A DNA stretch of 64,000 bases from Burkholderiaceae bacterium 16 (lineage in GTDB: Bacteria; Pseudomonadota; Gammaproteobacteria; Burkholderiales; Burkholderiaceae). How positions within the stretch are numbered: position 1 is the stretch's first letter; every line of letters begins with the position of its first letter. Under the pieces are notes generated by a model. That model made no database searches. It had not been told where the DNA came from and was given only the letters and a program-made list of their open reading frames with translations. The translations under genes were made by a program, and so were the position numbers. The stretch spans positions 1 through 64,000 of the forward strand of contig JYOD01000086.1 of assembly GCA_000955785.1 (NCBI GenBank). The letters are read 5' to 3'. Shown here piece by piece: positions 1 to 7,362 of the stretch.

Positions 1-1
1 T

Positions 2-55
2 CGCCAGTCCATTGGCCACAACAAATTCCTCAAGCACTCGCCGCTGATTGGCTAG
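2..55 (+). CDS. 3' end of an unidentified gene (partial)
   Basis: One forward frame is open from the window edge and ends in TAG at 53-55, giving the short tail RQSIGHNKFLKHSPLIG. The residue mix looks like a genuine protein C-terminus, but 17 residues cannot identify a family. It would converge on the minus-strand nifQ gene. Low confidence; it could be a chance reading frame. Confidence 0.25.
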   Translation, partial: RQSIGHNKFLKHSPLIG

Positions 56-104
56 GTCTGGCCTTTGCGCTGCGCTGGACACTCGGCGATAGGCGCCTGC
101 CTGC

Positions 105-677
105 CTAATGCCAGCCGATCACCGTCTCGGTGCCGTGGCAGCCGGCGTAATTGTCGCAGCCGGCGCAAGCCGGTTCAGGACAGGGATGCAGGTCCAGCCG
201 CAGACATAGCACGTGGTAGAAGAATTTCTTCCACTTCATGTCCGTGATGTTGGCTGCATGGAGCGAGGGAAAGTAATCCCGCAGCAAGCGCGAAACGTCG
301 TGCCTGCCGGCCAGGCCCATGTCGTGCCAGAGATGGGACCCGCCAAAGCAGCCGCTGGCCAGCGCATGGGCGGCCCAGCGCGTTTCCGGGCGGGCCGGAT
401 CGCCCGAGGAGATCAGCATCTCCACCAGGTCGGCAAACTCGCAAGGCAGCGCGGCGGCATCGACAGGCGCCGACTCGGGCGCCCACCCCGCCGCCCTGGC
501 GCCGGGGAAGCAATGATCGAGCATTTGCCAGAACTCGGGCTCGTCCAGGCCGAGCCACTGCGCGAACCGCGGCAGCCTGCCGGCATTGGCGCTTTCCAGC
601 ACGCCGGCCAGCGCGCGGCATGCCGGCTCGCCAGGCGACAGCGAAAACGCATCAAGGATCAGCAACGACAGGTTCAC
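105..677 (-). CDS. nifQ: NifQ-family molybdenum-handling protein
   Basis: Encodes 190 residues. The signature is the C-terminal cluster C166-x4-C171-x2-C174-x5-C180, preceded by a WKKFFYHVLC segment typical of NifQ. In diazotrophs NifQ carries an iron-sulfur/molybdenum cluster and donates Mo to FeMo-co assembly. Here no other nif gene is visible, so the protein is an orphan or serves another Mo process. The start is GTG at 677 with AAGG seven bases upstream; the length matches the family. A strong sigma-70-like promoter lies about 85 bases upstream (see 762-790). It is cytoplasmic and probably monocistronic. Family assignment is firm; the physiological role is inference. Confidence 0.85.
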   Translation of the reverse strand: MNLSLLILDAFSLSPGEPACRALAGVLESANAGRLPRFAQWLGLDEPEFWQMLDHCFPGARAAGWAPESAPVDAAALPCEFADLVEMLISSGDPARPETRWAAHALASGCFGGSHLWHDMGLAGRHDVSRLLRDYFPSLHAANITDMKWKKFFYHVLCLRLDLHPCPEPACAGCDNYAGCHGTETVIGWH

Positions 678-761
678 GGCAATGCCTTGTGGAGTTGGAC
701 ACGCCAGCCATGCCGGCTCTGGCGGTGGCCGGGCGGTAGCCGGCCATTGCCCAATTACCGA

Positions 762-790
762 AATATAGCGATGTATATAACGGTAGTCAA
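762..790 (-). promoter_or_regulatory. Sigma-70-like promoter of nifQ
   Basis: On the minus strand TTGACT (785-790) and TATATT (762-767) are separated by exactly 17 bases, in a locally AT-rich stretch. Transcription would start near 755, giving a 5' UTR of about 80 nt before the GTG start at 677. No NifA/sigma-54 type GG-N10-GC element is seen, suggesting expression outside classical nif control. Confidence 0.6.
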
Positions 791-850
791 CGCAAGGCCA
801 TGCAAGGCTCTACAGGGCGTGGGTGGGTGCCCCGTCGCCCGGCGGCTCGC

Positions 851-1819
851 TCAAAGCACCAGCCTCTCGAAAGGCACCGGCGGCGAAATGGCATATCCCT
901 GCAGCAAGTCCGCTCCGAGCGATCTTGCCAGCACCACATCGTCAGGACTCTCCACGCCTTCGGCCACGGTCTGCAGTTCCAGCGAGCGTGCCAGATCCAT
1001 CGACGAAGAGAACAGCCGCCTGGCGCGTTCGGCATGCCGCGCCCGGTGCAACAAGATCTTGTCGACCTTGACCTGCGTGAAAGGCAGCAGGCCAAGGGCT
1101 TGCAGCGATGCGTAGCCGGAACCGAAATCGTCCTGCGAGATCACCATGCCGCGCGCCGAGAGCGCGTTGAGGTTCTCCAGCAGGCGAGCCTCGCCGTCGC
1201 GGGAGATCCGGGTCTGTTCGGTCAGTTCGAGCACCACCCGCGAGACATCCAGTCCATGCGAGATGGTGGCGTGTACAAAGCCCTGGACAAACCCAGCCGC
1301 GGCCGCGGTCCTCGGGCTGACGTTGAGGGCGAACCGGCCCGCGTAGTGGGGAAAACGAGTCTGCACGCGCCCGCAAGCACCCAGGAAATGATCCAGCAGC
1401 AGGGTTTCCACCCCATGGCCGGTGATGCTGCCGACGAACGTCTCCGGCGCATGATGCCGGCCTTTGTCAGACCAGCGCGCCAGCACTTCCAGCCCGACGA
1501 TACCGCCATGCTGCGCACTGATCTGCGGCTGGAACACCGGGTAGATATGCCCGAACTCGATGGCGCCGATCAGGTCGCCCCTGGTGAGCACAAGCAGTTC
1601 CTCGCCATCCAGGCTGCGATCAACGGCGCCCGATGGCCACGCCATCAACCGTCGCAGCCGCGCCATGCGCGCCGCCGCGGCATGGCCCTCGCCCTCCGGC
1701 CCGGCGTTGGCCACGACTGGATGCGAGGCCGCCGGGCGGGCAGACACCTTGCCCCTGATAAACGCGTAATGCAATTCAGCTCCTGGAAGGTCTCTTGACG
1801 GTCGGGCACGAATGCACAC
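851..1819 (-). CDS. EAL-domain c-di-GMP phosphodiesterase
   Basis: Encodes 322 residues, a stand-alone EAL domain (about 85-320) without a receiver, PAS or GGDEF domain. Residues needed for metal and c-di-GMP hydrolysis appear present: E111 (variant EVL instead of EAL), N166 (NVSP), E198/E201 (ELTE), D230-D231 (DDFGSG), K251 (KVDK) and the AEGVE loop at 286-290. Known EAL proteins cleave c-di-GMP to pGpG. The first 80 residues have no recognisable domain. The GTG start at 1819 has AGGTGA upstream; a TTG at 1774 preceded by AGGAG is an alternative. It sits next to the EPS locus, with a diguanylate cyclase at the other end, so a role in local c-di-GMP control of EPS is inferred. Confidence 0.85.
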   Translation of the reverse strand: MCIRARPSRDLPGAELHYAFIRGKVSARPAASHPVVANAGPEGEGHAAAARMARLRRLMAWPSGAVDRSLDGEELLVLTRGDLIGAIEFGHIYPVFQPQISAQHGGIVGLEVLARWSDKGRHHAPETFVGSITGHGVETLLLDHFLGACGRVQTRFPHYAGRFALNVSPRTAAAAGFVQGFVHATISHGLDVSRVVLELTEQTRISRDGEARLLENLNALSARGMVISQDDFGSGYASLQALGLLPFTQVKVDKILLHRARHAERARRLFSSSMDLARSLELQTVAEGVESPDDVVLARSLGADLLQGYAISPPVPFERLVL

Positions 1820-1996
1820 TCGTCACCTGGGAAACGCAAGCAAATACGCCACATCGCGACAACGTCATACCGCTCGGCAAGTGCAGGCAAATTCAAGCTA
1901 CGGCAAACCTGAAGGCCGTCCTTATGCAAGCCAACCCTATTCTTTCAGCACCCGGCCGGCCACGGCGGACTCCGGCTCCCCTCCAAAGGAGTAACA

Positions 1997-2116
1997 CCTA
2001 CCAAGGCAGGGTACTGACGCCATACAACCCATAAGACAATTCATTCCAGCAAGACTGACCCCTTGCTGAACTACTCAAGGGGTGTAGGGGCGCCCTGCAC
2101 CTACACCCTTCTTTTT
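1997..2116 (+). ncRNA. Candidate small RNA / structured element, copy A
   Basis: Contains in order: a CCTACC...GGGTA box (1997-2013), a hairpin with arms AGCAAG/CTTGCT (2048-2053/2062-2067), and a terminator with arms GGGTGTAGG/CCTACACCC (2080-2088/2100-2108), loop of 11 and run TTCTTTTT. Copy B on the minus strand at 33704-33822 has the same parts at nearly identical spacing (49 bases from box to first hairpin in both; identical terminator stem; 11-base loop in both). No plus-strand gene lies downstream for 5 kb, so a free-standing transcript is more likely than a leader. The promoter was not identified. Confidence 0.5.
2080..2116 (+). terminator. Intrinsic terminator of element A
   Basis: A 9-bp perfect stem (GGGTGTAGG/CCTACACCC, 11-base loop) is followed by TTCTTTTT on the plus strand. 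Read from the minus strand the hairpin has no T-run, so it acts on plus-strand transcription and not on the gene at 2243-3355. Confidence 0.65.
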
Positions 2117-2242
2117 CCGGGTCAGGCCATCTCCCTCTGGTCGCGTTGCCACTCCTCTCGCCCGCCGCGCAAGTACGCACTCCGGTCATCTCGCCGTTCC
2201 AATCCCGTCCGCGCCCGAAACTCGAATTCCGCGAGCCTTGCC

Positions 2243-3355
2243 CTAAAAACCCGAGAAGCGGATGCCAATCGAGCCATAGCCGTAATAGCGGTCCATCTTG
2301 CCCGCGGTGGCGGCATTGTAGAGAAACGGAATGGTGCCCACGAAGTTGTGCAGCGAGCCCTGCCCCCGCAGGAACACTTCGACGTTCTTCACCACCGCAT
2401 ACGACAACTCCAGCCCCAGCGTGTGATTCGACTTGATCGGGGAATTGCCATACGCGCTGGCACGGCTATCGACGTTGCTGCGCAACAGGTACTGGAACTG
2501 GTAGCCCAGCCTGGCACTGAAATTCTCGTATTTCCAGCGCCACGAGCCACCCAGATTCAGGTAGCCCGCGGTGTAGTTGAAATCGTCGTGGACATTGATC
2601 CCGTATTGCCCGGCATCGGTCGAGAAACTCGCGGACTGCACGTTGACGTTGCCAACACGGCAAGGCGCGGCCAAGGAGCCATTGGCGACATTGTCCGTGC
2701 CGATGCTGACGTCGAAATTACACCCCCCTTGCTGCAACCGCGTATTGAGCCCGCCGATCGTCACACGGCTGACACCCAGGCCGATAAACCCGGTCAGTTT
2801 GTTGCGCTCGGTCAGGTCACCGGAAAAGATCACATCCGCCTGGCCCTGGATGTCATTGGCATCGTTGACCGTGACGCTGTTGAACGTGGCATTCCTGGCC
2901 TTCAGGCTGGAAGATCGGGTCAAGCTACCCGCGCGGTCGCCCCATAGCGAGAAGCGCAACATCAGGCGATCGCGCGCGCCGGGCTCGGCCAGCGGGTCGT
3001 AGTGCAAGGCCAGCATCCAGCTATCGATCTGGTTGTTGTCCGGCCCGTAGTCGATGCCGCGGCGCCAGTACGTCGCCGAGGCCGACCATTTCGGCGAGAA
3101 CTTGTAGCCCAGCATCAGGCGGCCGCCACGGTAATTGCCAGCATTGTCCGGCACGCCGCCCTGGCTGTTGAAGATGTCCATGGCATTGTTGACCATGTCA
3201 TAACTGGCCTCCACGCGAAATGCGGTGAACTCGCCCGTGGCGGGTTCGGCCTGCATGAACACATCGTCGGGCGCCGCATTGGCAACACCTGCGCATGACA
3301 AGCCCAGCATCAAGGCGCCGGCATTGCCGAGCAGGCGCGTGCGATACAACAGCAT
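2243..3355 (-). CDS. Outer-membrane beta-barrel protein
   Basis: Encodes 370 residues. A clear Sec signal peptide (MLLYRTRLLGN... ending SCAGVANA) precedes mature APDD. The body is rich in alternating aromatic/polar strands (GGRLMLGYKF, SWRWKYENF, YGYGSIGIRF) and ends in Phe, the usual C-terminal signal for BAM-dependent barrel insertion. I chose the ATG at 3355 because it starts the signal peptide and has GGAG about 10 bases upstream; a longer in-frame extension to 3445 lacks signal features. Substrate or function is not recognisable. It follows the lipoprotein gene (3529-5238) in the same orientation, 173 bases away, so the two may form an envelope operon. Confidence 0.7.
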   Translation of the reverse strand: MLLYRTRLLGNAGALMLGLSCAGVANAAPDDVFMQAEPATGEFTAFRVEASYDMVNNAMDIFNSQGGVPDNAGNYRGGRLMLGYKFSPKWSASATYWRRGIDYGPDNNQIDSWMLALHYDPLAEPGARDRLMLRFSLWGDRAGSLTRSSSLKARNATFNSVTVNDANDIQGQADVIFSGDLTERNKLTGFIGLGVSRVTIGGLNTRLQQGGCNFDVSIGTDNVANGSLAAPCRVGNVNVQSASFSTDAGQYGINVHDDFNYTAGYLNLGGSWRWKYENFSARLGYQFQYLLRSNVDSRASAYGNSPIKSNHTLGLELSYAVVKNVEVFLRGQGSLHNFVGTIPFLYNAATAGKMDRYYGYGSIGIRFSGF

Positions 3356-3428
3356 AGGAAGACTCCGAGGCCGGGGGGTTGGCCTCATCCACGGCGTTGG
3401 CCGGGTCGTGGTCCGGCAAACTGCACAC

Positions 3429-3513
3429 AAAAAGAAGCCGGCCACCCGCCAGCGCGCTTGCTGGCGCGGGTGACGGATGACCGGACATGCCCCTCCCCGA
3501 CCACGGGAGGGGC
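3429..3513 (-). terminator. Two intercistronic hairpins, one followed by a T-run
   Basis: On the minus strand a hairpin with arms CGCCAGC/GCTGGCG (3447-3453/3460-3466) is followed by GGCTTCTTTTTG, and a second 9-bp hairpin GCCCCTCCC/GGGAGGGGC sits at 3489-3497/3505-3513. They lie between the lipoprotein gene and the barrel gene and may attenuate read-through. Confidence 0.4.
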
Positions 3514-3528
3514 TTGGCTACGCATCGA

Positions 3529-5238
3529 TCAGGGGTTCAGCGTGACAGCGACCTTGATGCCGTTGCCGCTAACCGTTGACGAGAGAGTCTGCACCGTCTG
3601 CGTCTGCGTCTTCTGCGCGCTTCCGCTGACCACCGTGCCAACGCTGACCGCCTTGCCGGACTGGCCCGCCACGGCGAATGTCACCGGGAACGTGCTGGTC
3701 GACTTGGGCGTGAGTGCGTCGATATCCGACGCGCTCAATCCCCCCGCGCTCTTCAGCTTGCCGAGGAAGACCGTGAAAGGCAGGTTCAGCGAGCCGCTGT
3801 TGACGGGGTCGAACAGGTTGTCGGCCACGCTGCTGGTCAGGCTCGTGCCGGCCGTGATGTTTCCACCACCGATCCGGAACGAATACGTAGTGTTGGCCGG
3901 CACCGTGGCACCCGTCAACTGCGAGCCGTTGAACGTCAGCACGACCTTCTCGATGATGACGTCGACGTTATTGCCGTTGTAGGAATAGCTCAGGCCCGCA
4001 CGCACTTCCGGAGCCGCATCGCCGAAGGGCTTGCCGTTCTGCGAGACGGCGACCTTGATGGCGTTCAGCGTGCCACCCCCTACCGTCACGGCGTCGGTGA
4101 CCGGGAACACACCACCGTTGATGTTCAGGCTGGCCAGCTGGATAAAGTCGGTCGGCTTGACGCTGTTTGCCACTTCATTGATGGCGCCCGAATTGACGTT
4201 GCCGCCCAGAGCGCCGGCAGCGGCCTGGATCTTGCCTGCGTTGCCAGTTGCCACGGCAGCGCCGAGGTTGGCCAGGTTGCCAGTCAACGCCGGGTCCCCC
4301 AGCGCGGCGGGGGTCACAGCAGCCACCAGCGCATTGCTCGCGGTCGACTTGGCGCTGTCCACCACCGCATTGACCGAACCGCTTTGCCGCAAGGTAGCCA
4401 GCGTGGCAGTCGGATCAACGCCCAGCACGATGGTGCCCAGGGCCGCGCTCACGTTGGCGACCTGGCTGGCCACGACCGGGCCGGCCAGCGCGGCCACGTT
4501 CGCCGCCACCGCGGCGATATTGGACTGGACGCTGGCCGGAAAGCCTGCCTTCGCATTCTGCACGGCCGATGTGATGACCGTGGATACCAGTACGCCGCTG
4601 GTCAGGTCGGCGGTACCGGAACCGGCATTCACCGCGCTGGCCACTGCGCTGGCGGCTGCCGCTGCCGCGGCTTCCGCCGTCAGCGTGCCGCCCGTGGTCT
4701 TGGACAGGCCAGCAAGCGTCTTGGCGATCTGGTCCACCAGTTGCTGGACCACCACCGAGGCCTTCAGCACGGCAGCGTCATTCATCGGGTCCAGGGTGGA
4801 GAGGTCCTTGCCTTGCAAGCCAAGCTTGGTCGCGAGCGCCGCGGCCTGGGCGGAGCCCAGTTGCGCGACCAGGGTCGTCAGCGGCGTGACCACGGGCGTC
4901 ACACCAGCCTTGTAGGCAACGGCAGGCGCCTGCAGCACACCGGTGAAAGGCTGATTGGTGCCGATGTCGGTACCGCCCGTCACCTTGAGAGCGCTGGTCG
5001 TGCAACCATCCGGGAACGTGAAATCCCCGTTCGCCTTGGTTGTCACCGTCTTGTTGCTGCAATCGAGAAAAGTTACCGTGGCTTGCGCCAGGTAGAAGTC
5101 CACGGCCTTGCCTTGCACAGTGACAGGCGTGGGCGTGGGCGTCGGTGTGCCCGAGTCCCCGCCGCCGCAGGCCACCAGCGCCGCAGCCGCGGAAGCCATC
5201 ATGCCGAGGGTAAAGATATTTCTGGTATTGGTTTGCAC
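3529..5238 (-). CDS. Large alanine-rich lipoprotein
   Basis: Encodes 569 residues from a GTG at 5238 with AGGAG eight bases upstream; this start begins a lipoprotein signal (VQTNTRN...) ending in lipobox LVAC with C24. A GGGDSG segment and a (TP)n linker follow, typical of surface lipoproteins. The body is low in complexity, dominated by Ala/Val/Thr/Asn, with an early segment resembling carboxypeptidase-regulatory/Ig-like folds (VDFYLAQATVTFLDCSNK...TKANGDFTFP). No catalytic motif is visible. It probably sits in the outer membrane and is transcribed upstream of the barrel gene. Function unknown; a structural or adhesin role is only a guess. Confidence 0.7.
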   Translation of the reverse strand: MQTNTRNIFTLGMMASAAAALVACGGGDSGTPTPTPTPVTVQGKAVDFYLAQATVTFLDCSNKTVTTKANGDFTFPDGCTTSALKVTGGTDIGTNQPFTGVLQAPAVAYKAGVTPVVTPLTTLVAQLGSAQAAALATKLGLQGKDLSTLDPMNDAAVLKASVVVQQLVDQIAKTLAGLSKTTGGTLTAEAAAAAAASAVASAVNAGSGTADLTSGVLVSTVITSAVQNAKAGFPASVQSNIAAVAANVAALAGPVVASQVANVSAALGTIVLGVDPTATLATLRQSGSVNAVVDSAKSTASNALVAAVTPAALGDPALTGNLANLGAAVATGNAGKIQAAAGALGGNVNSGAINEVANSVKPTDFIQLASLNINGGVFPVTDAVTVGGGTLNAIKVAVSQNGKPFGDAAPEVRAGLSYSYNGNNVDVIIEKVVLTFNGSQLTGATVPANTTYSFRIGGGNITAGTSLTSSVADNLFDPVNSGSLNLPFTVFLGKLKSAGGLSASDIDALTPKSTSTFPVTFAVAGQSGKAVSVGTVVSGSAQKTQTQTVQTLSSTVSGNGIKVAVTLNP

Positions 5239-5624
5239 TCTTCTCGCTCCTGAAATCACTACGTCGTTACTTCGATACGTCGATACGTCGTCTATGGATC
5301 CTGAACCACTCCAGGGCAACGCACCGCCTGTGGTGCCCTTCGCTGCCCGGGTTCATCACCTCTCATGGATACCCTTGTTGGCTCTTGCAACCGCAATCGG
5401 CAAGACCACTTCGTCAGTGCCTTTGCCAGCCCAACTAGATAAACAATCCCCACTACCGTGTCACCCCTACTAGGCGGGGGAAAGCGCGGACTTGCATGTG
5501 GGAACGCAAGGCAGGCAACCCCGCACGGCCGGCGACAGCGCTGCCGCGCATGTCCCGGTGTTGTTTCGACGAGTACAGCGAACGTGTCGGATAAGCCCGA
5601 AAAATCCCGATGCGGCCGATGCAG
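5239..5624. other. Intergenic promoter region of the lipoprotein gene
   Basis: 386 bases without a convincing gene. It holds the minus-strand promoter at 5436-5464 and, directly upstream of its -35, a CCTACTAGGCGGGG box (5466-5479) related to boxes elsewhere in the window. Just before the GTG are overlapping ACGTCGATACGTCG-type direct repeats near 5270-5290. Confidence 0.5.
5436..5464 (-). promoter_or_regulatory. Candidate promoter of the lipoprotein gene
   Basis: GTGACA (5459-5464) and TATCTA (5436-5441) on the minus strand are 17 bases apart. The inferred start near 5429 leaves a 190-nt leader. The motif CGCCTAGTAGGGG abuts the -35, the position expected for an activator site. Confidence 0.4.
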
Positions 5625-6407
5625 CTAATGCGGAATGGGGAAATCCTCCTGCACCAGCCAGCGCGCGATATACCGGCCCATTGCCTCCAGCAGGACATCG
5701 GAAGTCAGGCCGGTTGCGCCCGCCAGCGCAGGGCAGACGATCCAGGTGGTACCGTCGTGTTCCAGCACGCGCAGTGTCTTCGCGAGATCGGCGGGCTGGA
5801 GGACGTAACTGCCAGTCCGCGCCCTCTCCAGGCCAAACGCCTGCACGAAATCGCCGAAGTGCCGCTCGCCCAGGCATACCACCACCTTGGGCTTCCATTG
5901 CCGGCGAATGCCTTCGATAAAGCGGAATCGGTTGCCATTGCGGCAAAGATCGACATACCGCTGCTTGGGTACCAGCGCCGGTTGCCCGCGAAATGCCTTC
6001 GACCACGGCGTCTGGCCGATCAGGTGCGCCGGCAGCGGGTAAAGGCTGAGCTTGAATTCCGCGCCCTCTGGTGCGTAGAGATGTTGATCAAAGTAAAGTT
6101 TCCAGTCGCGCTCATCCTGGGCGGATGAGAATGTCTGCGCGCGCGCGGCGGCCATGATCCTTGCGATCTTCTGATGCGACTGCCAGCGCTCCATGCTGTC
6201 CCGGTGCCGGTCGCGATAGGCGTGATCCCAGGCTCCCGGTTGCGTGCGCGGCTCCAGTGGCGCCACCAGCGACTCGGTCCAGGGATGCGGCGTACTATCG
6301 CAAAACCAGACGGCCCCCGCCGGATTTCCCCCTTCCATTCCAACGTAAGACGCGAAATACGCGTCCAGCTGCTCACGTGAGAATACTGCCTTTTGTTCTA
6401 TTTCCAT
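5625..6407 (-). CDS. Conserved protein of unknown function, paralogue 1
   Basis: Encodes 260 residues starting MEIEQKAVFSREQ. It is clearly paralogous to the gene at 10537-11424: shared blocks include YFASYVGMEGGNPA, QxIARIMAAAR, PKQRYxDLCR, FRFI, PKVVVCLGERH and GLxSDVLLxAMG. The alternation of hydrophobic strands (AVWFC, EFKLSLYPL, KVVVCLGE, TWIVCPA) suggests a Rossmann-like alpha/beta fold; the arrangement reminds me of distant uracil-DNA-glycosylase-like proteins, but the diagnostic motifs are not certain. No signal peptide or membrane segment. It lies between the lipoprotein gene and the pglF upstream region. Function not assigned. Confidence 0.65.
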   Translation of the reverse strand: MEIEQKAVFSREQLDAYFASYVGMEGGNPAGAVWFCDSTPHPWTESLVAPLEPRTQPGAWDHAYRDRHRDSMERWQSHQKIARIMAAARAQTFSSAQDERDWKLYFDQHLYAPEGAEFKLSLYPLPAHLIGQTPWSKAFRGQPALVPKQRYVDLCRNGNRFRFIEGIRRQWKPKVVVCLGERHFGDFVQAFGLERARTGSYVLQPADLAKTLRVLEHDGTTWIVCPALAGATGLTSDVLLEAMGRYIARWLVQEDFPIPH

Positions 6408-7362
6408 GCCCCTACCGCTTGGTGGAATTAAGGATGCCCACGCACCGAGGCAAACTTACCTGTACGACGTGACGGGCGTGAGACGCCTCCGATGCATCGG
6501 CAACTCTCTAATAGAACGATGGAGACAACCCACTCCACTGAAGGGGGAATGCAATGACCGCTGGCGCTCTCGCGCACCTTCCCCCTTCGTATCGGATGCC
6601 GGCTGGCGCAATGCCAACGCCAGGCTTCGACGGATTTGACCTGCCTGCAACCAGTCTGAATCAGTGCACTCGTTTTGAAAATAGCTTTCAGGAACATATT
6701 TTGTGAAACCCGCGACGTTCCTGATGTCATTCCAAAGAGCCTGATCTCGTTTGCGCGAAACACTTACTAGGCGGAGCGAGATTTTGCGCGAGATTTGACC
6801 GGTCCGCGCCCCCCTTTGGAGGGATTCTCGATAGTCTCTTTACCCTTCTTACGCAGGGTACCCATCGTGCCAGGCGATGCGCTATTTGGCGAGCTGCCGT
6901 CTTCGCAACGGCGTTTCGTTTGCGTGGCATGAAATGTGTATCGCCGATGACAAGCGCGGTCCGCAACGAAACTTTCTTGCAGAACCGCACGTGGCCTCAC
7001 CTTTGGAGAGGCCAGATCACGCACCAAATTTGCGACGAGCGCGTATAAATCCGGCAATCAGAAATTCAATGCTTTTTCCAACGGGATCCGGGCGCGCCGG
7101 CAATCCGCAGCTCGTTTGCGCGGGGCCGTCGCAGCGCAAGGACACGCGCCCATCCCCTCGGGTTCCCTTCTCACGCAGGGTACCGGTAGGTAGCGCTGCA
7201 CCGCACTATTCGCACCATTCGCAAGATGAAGGAAAGCCTGCCGGGAAGCCAGTCGCTATCGGCTTGTCTCAACGTGGCATTCCCTTTGTCTCATCCTGCT
7301 GCAGGCAAGGCAGTCATCATTCACCGCACCTGGATCACCGGTGCCGGATTCGCAATGTGGAT
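6408..7362. other. Long noncoding region upstream of pglF with repeated dyads
   Basis: 955 bases without a supported gene; forward frames here are open but have poor codon character. It contains a CTTACTAGGCGGAG box (6763-6776), a CCCCCCTTTGGAGGG dyad (6810-6824), and two copies of a small hairpin: TACCCTTCTTACGCAGGGTA (6841-6860) and TTCCCTTCTCACGCAGGGTA (7163-7182). It presumably carries the regulated promoter of pglF and that of the unknown gene on the minus strand; no single promoter stands out. Confidence 0.5.

Larger units (their letters stand above)
1820..2242. other. Intergenic region with candidate small-RNA element
   Basis: These 423 bases lie between the EAL gene start and the 3' end of the outer-membrane protein gene. 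No convincing gene is present. The notable content is the plus-strand hairpin/terminator element at 1997-2116 described separately, and a CTCC/GGAG dyad near 1981-1992 just before it. Confidence 0.5.

Noticed and set aside
1880..1960. Possible c-di-GMP-I (GEMM) riboswitch: GGCAAACC and GCAAGCC motifs near the EAL gene
   Set aside because: The motif order is suggestive, but the GNRA loop, the second conserved stem and the closing helix could not be drawn; it is also on the strand opposite to the EAL gene.
4031..4915. Long plus-strand open frame of 294 codons opposite the lipoprotein gene
   Set aside because: It mirrors the GC-biased codons of the minus-strand gene, which has a signal peptide, lipobox and ribosome site; the plus frame has none.
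7160..7210. GGTAGGTAGCG near 7186, similar to part of a c-di-GMP-I riboswitch stem
   Set aside because: The matching half of the stem and the upstream conserved block are missing; only about 12 bases resemble the family.
6877..7362. N-terminal extension of pglF by 162 codons
   Set aside because: The extension is Arg/His/Pro-rich without family resemblance, whereas family proteins begin at the membrane segment following ATG 7363.
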